In this document: one piece after another, positions 1 to 5,077 of the stretch | Numbering within the stretch: the stretch's first letter is position 1 | Layout of the letters: the number at the start of each line of letters is the position of its first letter | Assembly: GCA_003541675.1 (NCBI GenBank) | Contig: DPMC01000241.1 | Span: 1-5,077, forward strand | Length of the DNA: 5,077 nucleotides | Origin: Acidimicrobiaceae bacterium | GTDB lineage: Bacteria; Actinomycetota; Acidimicrobiia; Acidimicrobiales; MedAcidi-G1 | Direction: 5' to 3' | Made by a program: the position numbers and the translations under genes | The notes under the pieces: model-generated | Seen by the model: the letters and a program-made list of their open reading frames with translations, nothing else | Told to the model about the DNA's origin: nothing | Databases searched by the model: none

Positions 1-514
1 CCTCCGCGGACCTACCGGCCATGGAAGTCTCGGGGTGGACCCTTAGGTCGACCCGACTGGCTATGAACAGTTTCACGCCCTGTTCAAGTCCATCGCGTTC
101 CACGCATGCCTCGGGCGGTGGCATGTCGGCTGGTTGGGCAACGGTGATCTCGCTGTCGTGTCCCGACTGACCCGAGAGATCCCCCATGGCTGCCAACACC
201 TCGATTCGGGCCCTGTCGTTCTGGATGAGGGTTGCCCGACCAGTGGTAACCGAACGTCCAGATCGCACCAACTCAGTGGTCACCACCCCGGGCTGGCCTC
301 CCGAGCCAGGCCGGAGATAGTGGGTGGTGACCGAGATGGGGTCGGCGTGGGGTCCCAGTCCGCGGAGGGCCTGGAGGGCCATGGCCGTCAGATAGCCACC
401 ATTGGGATTGTCACCGATGTTCCACTGGTCGCTGACGTTGATGGCAAACCGTCCGCCACCGATGGGTTCGGCAGCTGTCTCATGGTCGAACTGGCCCTCT
501 CCGATTTCGGTCAT
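1..514 (-). CDS. Acyl-CoA thioesterase family protein (TesB-like, double hotdog), C-terminus cut by window edge
   Basis: The minus-strand frame from the ATG at 514 is open for 171 codons to the left edge with no stop, so the gene is partial. The protein starts MTEIGEGQFD. Residues ~20-113 look like the N-terminal hotdog domain of the TesB-like/4HBT_3 thioesterases: NPNGGYL at 36-42, the strand DPISVTTHYLRPG at 58-70, RSGRSV at 84-89, then TLIQ at 95-98 and GDL at 111-113. A linker rich in Pro and Glu follows, and VDLRVHPE near residue 155 resembles the start of the second hotdog. The family hydrolyses acyl-CoA thioesters in the cytoplasm; the substrate cannot be read here. The start codon overlaps the stop of the M20 gene (ATGA), with GAGGA nine bases upstream, so translation is probably coupled. 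The family call is good; the acyl chain specificity is unknown. Confidence 0.85.
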   Translation of the reverse strand, partial: MTEIGEGQFDHETAAEPIGGGRFAINVSDQWNIGDNPNGGYLTAMALQALRGLGPHADPISVTTHYLRPGSGGQPGVVTTELVRSGRSVTTGRATLIQNDRARIEVLAAMGDLSGQSGHDSEITVAQPADMPPPEACVERDGLEQGVKLFIASRVDLRVHPETSMAGRSAE

Positions 515-1866
515 CCCAGAAGGTCCTCGCAGACGTCGAGGTACAGCCCGGCGGTCAGGCTCAGTGACTCCACGTCGATTCGTTCGTCGTTACCGTGGAA
601 GCGGCGGGAGAACTCGCCGGCGCTCACAGCAGGGCTCAGCAGGCCTGCCCCGTAGGCCACTGCTCCCTTTTCCCGGTAGACCCGGGAGTCAGTGAAGCCC
701 ACTATGAACTGAGGATTGAGGCGGGCCGATGGGAAGGGTCTGTTGACTGCCCGCTCCAAAGAGTCCCAGAGGGCGGTATCGATTCGACTGGATGAAGCCG
801 AGTCGTCCATCAGTATCTCGGTCTCCACTTCGTCTGCTAGGTCGCCGAGCGCTTCACGCAGGTGGGCGGCCACTTCCTCGGTGGAGTCTCCCGGCATGGT
901 TCGGATGTCGACGTCGAGGCTGACTCGGTCCGGGATCGTGTTGGTCTTGCCGGGTGAGACGACCACGTTGGGCGAAAACGTCGTGTGCGTGCAGGCGTGC
1001 ACGTGCCCGGCTAGACCGTTGCCCGTCGGACTCCGGGGTAGGCCAGCCAGGTAGTCGTCGATCCGATCCTCGTCCAGCAACTGGTCCCGATGCTCGTCCG
1101 GCAGGCCCATGGCCTCGACCTGAGCCCGCCAGAGTTCGTGAAAATGTGGGTCCGGGGAGTAGCCGGCGAGGCGTTGGGCTACGGCTGCCGCCTTCACCAG
1201 GGCGTTGTCGCTTCGGTACGGCGTAGAGCCGTGCCCAGGAACACCTCGCACAGTCAAGCGACGCCACGCCACCCCCTTCTCGGCCACGTTCATCCCGATG
1301 GCTGGAGCGTCAGGATTACCTGAGTGCAGTCCCCCGTTCTCAGTCAGAACGTAGTCGGCGGCGATGGCGTCCCACTCGTGGTCGGCCATCCAGCGGGCCC
1401 CGTGGGCACTTCCTGACTCCTCGTCGGCTACCGCGAAGAAAATCAGGTCTCCACGGGGACGGAAGCCTCGATCGGCCAGGGACCGGAACACCACGGCCTG
1501 GGCTGCCGTCAGGTTCAGCATGTCGACGGCACCTCTGCCCCACACTTCACCGTCCACCAGCTCTCCGCCGAACGGGTCCCGGGACCATCCTTCGGGTGAC
1601 ACCGGGACCACGTCAGTGTGACCCATGAGGCACAACGATGGCGCCGACGAATCGAATCCCTCGATGCGCGCTACCAGCGAGGTCCGGCCCGGTGTGGGCT
1701 CGTAACGCTGGAGGTCCAGGCCCGATCCCTCCAGCCAGGTTGCCAGTAGGTCGGCGTTACGGACCTCCTGGCCGGACTCCGGAGTCCCGTCGTTGACGCA
1801 CTGGTTGCGGATGAGCGCCTGGAGTAGATCGACGGTCTGGTTGGTGAGTTCTGCGGTTCCGGCCAT
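511..1866 (-). CDS. M20/M25/M40 family metallo-hydrolase (ArgE/DapE/ACY1/CPG2-like)
   Basis: This 451-residue protein is a complete two-zinc amidohydrolase of peptidase family M20, which removes acyl or peptidyl groups from amino acids or small peptides. The metal and catalytic set is in order: GHTDVVP gives His83 and Asp85, WGRGAVDM gives the bridging Asp115, ADEESGS gives the general base Glu149 and ligand Glu150, LTENGG gives Glu176, and FHGNDE near the end gives His424. GHGS at 211-214 matches the histidine that the inserted dimerization domain contributes to the active site; that domain spans roughly residues 195-350. There is no signal peptide, so it should be cytoplasmic. The length is usual for the family. 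The start has only a weak upstream GAAGTG about eight bases away. The thioesterase gene overlaps its stop. Substrate is unresolved: N-acyl amino acid, dipeptide and succinyl-diaminopimelate are all possible, though the general M20 look does not favour DapE specifically. Confidence 0.93.
   Translation of the reverse strand: MAGTAELTNQTVDLLQALIRNQCVNDGTPESGQEVRNADLLATWLEGSGLDLQRYEPTPGRTSLVARIEGFDSSAPSLCLMGHTDVVPVSPEGWSRDPFGGELVDGEVWGRGAVDMLNLTAAQAVVFRSLADRGFRPRGDLIFFAVADEESGSAHGARWMADHEWDAIAADYVLTENGGLHSGNPDAPAIGMNVAEKGVAWRRLTVRGVPGHGSTPYRSDNALVKAAAVAQRLAGYSPDPHFHELWRAQVEAMGLPDEHRDQLLDEDRIDDYLAGLPRSPTGNGLAGHVHACTHTTFSPNVVVSPGKTNTIPDRVSLDVDIRTMPGDSTEEVAAHLREALGDLADEVETEILMDDSASSSRIDTALWDSLERAVNRPFPSARLNPQFIVGFTDSRVYREKGAVAYGAGLLSPAVSAGEFSRRFHGNDERIDVESLSLTAGLYLDVCEDLLG
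524..528 (-). promoter_or_regulatory. Ribosome binding site of the thioesterase gene
   Basis: GAGGA on the minus strand lies inside the last codons of the M20 gene, nine bases before the ATG at 514. It supports that start, which overlaps the upstream TGA, and fits termination-reinitiation coupling. Confidence 0.6.
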
Positions 1867-1873
1867 CAGCAGA

Positions 1874-1999
1874 TCACTTCACTGTCTTGGAGGCGGACAG
1901 TTCTGCGCCCAGGGCAGGCTGCGTGGTGGCCTCCGGGGAAGCGGGTGCGGCAGGTCTCATAGGTTCGAGCGTGGTCCAGATCGACGCCTGGATTGTCAC
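1874..1999 (-). other. Open frame between the desaturase and M20 genes (possible small ORF or former C-terminus)
   Basis: After the desaturase TGA at 2017..2015 the same frame runs open for 46 more codons to a TGA at 1876..1874, seven bases before the M20 start. Within it, a GTG at 1999 would give 41 residues and an ATG at 1960 would give 28 residues, both rich in Ala, Pro and Thr. About three quarters of its third positions are G or C. No Shine-Dalgarno-like sequence precedes either start and the composition is low in complexity, so I do not call it a gene. It could be chance, a leader peptide, or the remains of a longer desaturase C-terminus. Confidence 0.15.
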
Positions 2000-2018
2000 C
2001 GGGCCGAAAACCGGTCAA
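1992..2018 (-). promoter_or_regulatory. Weak candidate promoter ahead of the M20-thioesterase pair
   Basis: On the minus strand, TTGACC (2018..2013, five of six matches to the -35 consensus) overlaps the desaturase stop. GACAAT (1997..1992, four of six to TATAAT) follows after 15 bases. The spacing is short and the -10 lacks its first T. It is placed in the only sizeable gap of the window, ~126 bases before the M20 start, and could give that pair its own transcript. This is suggestive only. Confidence 0.2.
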
Positions 2019-3022
2019 GAGACGGGGTCAGCGCTGGTCTGGTCGGCGCGCTGGCGGCCCTTGAGTTGAAGATGAGTCGTACGGGTGCCGTCGTGCCAGG
2101 TGCCGCTCCACCAGTCGATCGGCATCTGGGTATTGCCGTAGTTGACCTCGAAGAAGCGGTGGTGAAGTTGGTGGAACAGGTCACCGGCTGGCATCGACCA
2201 CCGTCCCAACTGGATCCGGGCGAAGCCTGAATGCGAAGGCGCAGGCCCGGGCCCGTCGTAGAACACGAACATCAGGATGACCAGGGGGTGGACGGGGATT
2301 ACCCACCAGACCAAGAATCCCGAGAAGTAGACGAGGTGTTCTAAGGGGTGCATGGAGATTCCGGTCCACGGTGTGGGGTTTGGGTTGCGATGGTGGAGGG
2401 CATGGATCCGGCGGTACAGCGGCACGGTGTGGATGAGTCGATGGTTCAACCAAAAGTGTGCCGTAGATACGAACACCACCCCTAGGGTCGCCATCAGGAC
2501 AACCACCACCGGGTTGGAGCTCCATTCGGGACGCTGCACCAGGCCGCTGGCGTAGGCCCAGTGGGTGAGCGACTCGTAGCCGGTGAGGAATGCCACGCCG
2601 CTCGTCATCGTCCAGAGGGCGTTGTCACGAACCTGACTTCCGAATGTGAACTTTGATCCGGTGCTCGGCCAGCGGGGGTTGAACTTGAAGTCGTCGCCCT
2701 GAGCGCGGCGCACGTAGAGCCACCAGTACAAGCCGCCGGCAATTAGGGCCACGACGGCGAGGTTGCGTAGCCAGATGCCAGCAATCCAGCCGGGCTCAAG
2801 GGAGGACATGGTCGCTTCACTGGGTAGTAGCCACTTCCAGATCACTAGGGACATCGCTAGGTACAACAGCACCCATGGGTAGAGGATCATCCGGACCGTC
2901 CACTCGATGGCGGCCAGGGGCCGGGGTGGCCACGCGAAGACTGCGGGGATCTCCAGGGGCACCGGATGTTCGTAGGGGCCGCTAGCCAGGCCCTGGTAGC
3001 CACTGGGTGAGGCGATCGGCAT
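2015..3022 (-). CDS. Sterol desaturase / fatty acid hydroxylase family membrane oxygenase
   Basis: This 335-residue integral membrane protein belongs to the di-iron sterol desaturase/fatty acid hydroxylase superfamily, which inserts oxygen or double bonds into lipid substrates at the membrane. Hydrophobic segments lie at about 44-66, 82-103, 135-158, 170-190 and 231-255. The histidine boxes are HRLIH (194-198), HALHH (207-211), HPLEH (225-229), a single His264 in PSHSGF, and HQLHH (284-288), followed by the family-like FEVNYGN and GTWHDGT. All expected iron ligands are present. The start at 3022 is preferred because GAGGTGG stands nine bases upstream; an in-frame ATG at 3121 would add 33 unlikely residues that overlap the catalytic C-terminus of the dioxygenase gene. 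The gap to that gene is four bases, so translation is probably coupled. The substrate is unknown: sterol, fatty acyl, carotenoid or alkylglycerol chemistry all occur in the superfamily. Confidence 0.9.
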   Translation of the reverse strand: MPIASPSGYQGLASGPYEHPVPLEIPAVFAWPPRPLAAIEWTVRMILYPWVLLYLAMSLVIWKWLLPSEATMSSLEPGWIAGIWLRNLAVVALIAGGLYWWLYVRRAQGDDFKFNPRWPSTGSKFTFGSQVRDNALWTMTSGVAFLTGYESLTHWAYASGLVQRPEWSSNPVVVVLMATLGVVFVSTAHFWLNHRLIHTVPLYRRIHALHHRNPNPTPWTGISMHPLEHLVYFSGFLVWWVIPVHPLVILMFVFYDGPGPAPSHSGFARIQLGRWSMPAGDLFHQLHHRFFEVNYGNTQMPIDWWSGTWHDGTRTTHLQLKGRQRADQTSADPVS

Positions 3023-3026
3023 GTTG

Positions 3027-3875
3027 TCAGACCACCTCACGGCAGTCGCTGGTGACGATGAGGCGTTGCATGACTCTCCGATGTGGGAGATAGTCGTCGG
3101 CCGCGTAGTGCTGGGTGCCACGGTTGTCCCAGAGCACCACCACGTCGTCCTCCCACAGGACGCGGACCTGAAACTGCGGTCGAGCGATCAGGTCGAACAG
3201 GTACGCCAGCAGGCGACGGCCCTCTGGCATGGTCAGGCCCACCACGTGGCTGGTGAAGCACTCGTTGACGTGCAGGAATGGCCTTTCGGTGATCGGATGG
3301 TGATCGATCATCGGGTGCACCGACGAACCCACCTCAGCCATCCGCTCGTTCATGAGCTCCACGCCACCCTCGGCATAGGCGTGGTTGCGGAACGAGCCCA
3401 TGTCGTGGACCGCCGAGAGCCCCTCCAGGTCAGACCGAAGGCCGGGCATGAGGGCGTCGTGGACAGCGAACAAGTTGGCAAACAGGGTGTCACCACCGAC
3501 CGGGGGCCGAATGTCCGGCTGGAGGATGGACAGGAACGGTCGGTCGGCCCGAAAGCTCAGGTCGGTGTGCCACTCGGCGTTGTCAGGGGGGTTGCCGGGA
3601 CCGGTGTCCAGCACCGTGACTGACGGATACCCATCCACGTTCGGGTAGGTGTGGTGTGCCGGAGCCAGCGGCCCGAACGTCGACCCGAGAGCCTCCAACC
3701 GATCAGGTGGGAGGGGCCCGCCGCGTAAGACAAGCACGTGGTGCTCCAAAAGGGCGTCATAGAGGGAATCGGTGGTGGTCTCATCCAGTTCGGCCGATAG
3801 ATCCAGACCTCGCACCTCGGCTCCGATAGTTGGCGTCAGCCGAATCGACTCGAACGATGCAGCCCCTTGGCCCAT
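3027..3875 (-). CDS. TauD/TfdA-family Fe(II)/2-oxoglutarate-dependent dioxygenase
   Basis: This 282-residue cytoplasmic enzyme matches the TauD/TfdA family in length and fold. These enzymes couple oxidative decarboxylation of 2-oxoglutarate to hydroxylation of a small, usually anionic substrate. The iron triad is His103-x-Asp105 in EWHTDLSF and His256 in WDNRGTQHYA. Arg271 in VMQRL stands 15 residues after His256, the spacing of the 2-oxoglutarate-binding Arg in E. coli TauD. Thr130 in GGDTLFAN matches the other co-substrate contact. His74, Tyr77 and Asn99 line up without gaps with residues I recall as taurine contacts in TauD (His70, Tyr73, Asn95), but these are shared widely enough that taurine cannot be assigned. 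No taurine transporter is in view. It starts ten bases after the glycerol kinase stop, with a modest AGGG eight bases upstream. It is probably co-transcribed with its neighbours. The family is certain, the substrate is not. Confidence 0.93.
   Translation of the reverse strand: MGQGAASFESIRLTPTIGAEVRGLDLSAELDETTTDSLYDALLEHHVLVLRGGPLPPDRLEALGSTFGPLAPAHHTYPNVDGYPSVTVLDTGPGNPPDNAEWHTDLSFRADRPFLSILQPDIRPPVGGDTLFANLFAVHDALMPGLRSDLEGLSAVHDMGSFRNHAYAEGGVELMNERMAEVGSSVHPMIDHHPITERPFLHVNECFTSHVVGLTMPEGRRLLAYLFDLIARPQFQVRVLWEDDVVVLWDNRGTQHYAADDYLPHRRVMQRLIVTSDCREVV
3032..3038 (-). promoter_or_regulatory. Ribosome binding site that fixes the desaturase start
   Basis: GAGGTGG on the minus strand lies within the last codons of the dioxygenase gene, nine bases before the ATG at 3022. 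Its position decides for the start at 3022 over the longer in-frame ATG at 3121. Confidence 0.65.
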
Positions 3876-3885
3876 GCCGCGGACC

Positions 3886-5077
3886 CTACGCCCAGTCGAA
3901 GGTTCGCTGGACTGCTTCGGCCCAGCGAGCGGTCAGGCGGTCACGTTCCTCGACTGGCATGGAGGGTGACCATCGGCCTCCCTCCTGCCAGGTGGTTCTC
4001 AGGTCGGCCTCCTCGGCCCATACTCCCTCAGCTAGGCCCGCCGCGTGTGCAGCACCTAGGGCGGTGGCTTCGACGATTTCAGACCGGACTACGTCGACGC
4101 CCAGCAAGTCCGCCTGGAACTGCATGAGAAGGTCGTTGGCCACCATCCCTCCGTCCACCCGGAGTTCAGCAAGGTCGACCCCGCTGTCGGCCCGCATGGC
4201 ACCCAGCAGTTCGTGGGTCTGGAAGGCCGTCGACTCCAGGGTGGCTCGGGCTATGTGCCCGCGGTTAGCGAAGCGAGTCAGACCCACTAACGCCCCCCGC
4301 GCGTCGGACCGCCAGTGAGGGGCGAAGAGGCCTGAGAATGCCGGCACGAAGTACACGTCTCCGTTGTCGTCGACCGTTCGGGCCAGGGCTTCAATCTCGG
4401 CCGACTCGTCGATCAGCCCCAGTTCGTCGCGCAACCACTGGACGGTCGCCCCAGCCATGGCCACCGACCCCTCCAGGGCGTAGGTAGGCGGCCTGCCGGC
4501 CACCTGGGCGGCCACCGTGGTCAGGAGCCCGTTCGTCGAAGCCACCTGCTCGGTACCCGTATGCATCAGTAAGAAGCATCCGGTGCCGTACGTGTTTTTG
4601 GCCTGGCCAGCAACGTGGCAGCCCTGTCCGAATAGGGCTGCCTGCTGGTCCCCGAGGATTCCTGATACGGGTACGCCGGCCAACGGGCCCACGCCGATAC
4701 CCAGGCGCCCGATCGATGGAACGATCTGCGGGAGCATGGCTGCCGGGATATCCATGGCGTCCAGCAGATTCGGATCCCAGTCCAGGGTGGTCAGGTCCAT
4801 AAGGAGGGTCCTGGAGGCATTGGTGACGTCGGTTGCGTGACGGCCACCGTCCACTCCCCCGGTGAGGTTCCAGAGCAGCCAAGAGTCGACGGTACCCAGT
4901 AACGCTCCACCACTCTGGCCACGTGCCCGTAGCCCGTCCACGTGCTCGAGCAGCCAGGTAGCACGTGGTCCACTGAAGTAGGTGGCGAGGGGAAGGCCGG
5001 TGGTCGCGCGAAAGCGGTCCGGGTCTCCGCCGGCCAGCCGATCAACGATCCCAGCGGTGCGGGTGTCCTGCCACACG
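3886..5077 (-). CDS. glpK: Glycerol kinase (FGGY family), N-terminus cut by window edge
   Basis: About 396 C-terminal residues are visible; E. coli GlpK has ~502, so roughly 100 N-terminal residues lie outside. The first full codon is a GTG coding for an internal Val of the (V)WQD motif and is not a start. The enzyme transfers phosphate from ATP to glycerol in the cytoplasm, giving sn-glycerol 3-phosphate. Numbering from that Val, glycerol contacts are Trp2, Tyr33, the catalytic base Asp143 in GDQQAALFG, and Phe168 in NTYGTGCF; Thr165 is the ATP-side threonine. The [11 protein letters not shown] and [15 protein letters not shown] motifs complete the ATPase fold. [15 protein letters not shown] has an actinobacterial look. 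The loop that binds fructose-1,6-bisphosphate in E. coli (Gly234, Arg236) is shortened and reads PLAGVPVSG, without the Arg. No GlpF or GlpD gene is in view. It is the first visible gene of a minus-strand run. Confidence 0.95.
   Translation of the reverse strand, partial: VWQDTRTAGIVDRLAGGDPDRFRATTGLPLATYFSGPRATWLLEHVDGLRARGQSGGALLGTVDSWLLWNLTGGVDGGRHATDVTNASRTLLMDLTTLDWDPNLLDAMDIPAAMLPQIVPSIGRLGIGVGPLAGVPVSGILGDQQAALFGQGCHVAGQAKNTYGTGCFLLMHTGTEQVASTNGLLTTVAAQVAGRPPTYALEGSVAMAGATVQWLRDELGLIDESAEIEALARTVDDNGDVYFVPAFSGLFAPHWRSDARGALVGLTRFANRGHIARATLESTAFQTHELLGAMRADSGVDLAELRVDGGMVANDLLMQFQADLLGVDVVRSEIVEATALGAAHAAGLAEGVWAEEADLRTTWQEGGRWSPSMPVEERDRLTARWAEAVQRTFDWA

Noticed and set aside
134..655. 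Plus-strand open frame of 173 codons
   Set aside because: It is antisense to the thioesterase start and M20 C-terminus, which carry clear family motifs; the product has no recognisable domain and looks like a GC-rich shadow.
1889..1934. Inverted repeat GGAGGC / GCCTCC upstream of the M20 start, considered as a regulatory hairpin
   Set aside because: Six base pairs separated by 34 bases in GC-rich DNA is likely by chance, and there is no supporting element.
1998..2015. Inverted repeat ACCGG / CCGGT just after the desaturase stop, considered as a terminator
   Set aside because: The stem is only five base pairs with an eight-base loop, and no T-run follows on the minus strand.
3023..3121. N-terminal extension of the desaturase to an ATG at 3121
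   Set aside because: The 33 extra residues are polar and overlap the catalytic end of the dioxygenase gene, while a good ribosome binding site stands nine bases before the ATG at 3022.
3021..3623. Plus-strand open frame of 200 codons
   Set aside because: It lies opposite the dioxygenase with its intact iron and 2-oxoglutarate residues; its sequence is low in hydrophobic core pattern and resembles no family I know.
3830..4318. Plus-strand open frame of 162 codons
   Set aside because: It is antisense to the conserved C-terminal half of glycerol kinase and its Ser/Arg/Ala-rich product is typical of a shadow frame.
5074..5076. GTG as the start codon of the glycerol kinase
   Set aside because: It encodes the Val before the conserved Trp-Gln-Asp segment that is about residue 102 in E. 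coli GlpK, so it is internal and the gene continues beyond the window.

Overview
The window is GC-rich bacterial DNA in which almost all supportable coding sequence lies on the minus strand, reading from high to low coordinates. The glycerol kinase carries the segment [15 protein letters not shown], which I recall as typical of actinobacterial GlpK. With the high GC content and high GC at third codon positions, this suggests an actinobacterium, perhaps an environmental or marine lineage such as Acidimicrobiia. That placement is an inference from memory and was not tested by search.

Layout in transcription order: (1) the C-terminal ~396 residues of a glycerol kinase, cut by the right edge (5077..3886); (2) after a 10-nt gap, a complete TauD/TfdA-family Fe(II)/2-oxoglutarate dioxygenase (3875..3027); (3) after a 4-nt gap, a membrane sterol desaturase/fatty acid hydroxylase-family enzyme (3022..2015); (4) after a 148-nt gap, a complete M20-family zinc metallo-hydrolase (1866..511); (5) overlapping its stop by an ATGA junction, the first 171 residues of a TesB-like acyl-CoA thioesterase, cut by the left edge (514..1).

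The spacing suggests two tightly coupled blocks, glpK-tauD-desaturase and M20-thioesterase. They may form one transcript or be separated by a weak promoter in the 148-nt gap. The first block pairs two unrelated iron oxygenases, one soluble and one in the membrane, with a glycerol-phosphorylating enzyme. One speculative reading is degradation or remodelling of a lipid or glyceryl ether, because alkylglycerol monooxygenase belongs to the same superfamily as the desaturase. The second block could release and process acyl groups. Neither pathway is proven by the sequence.

I saw no tRNA, rRNA, CRISPR array, insertion sequence, attachment site or replication origin. The gene content is metabolic and fairly ordinary, and I do not see a convincing undescribed system. 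The points most worth a second look are the oxygenase pair next to glpK, the frame that stays open past the desaturase stop, and the missing fructose-1,6-bisphosphate site in the kinase.
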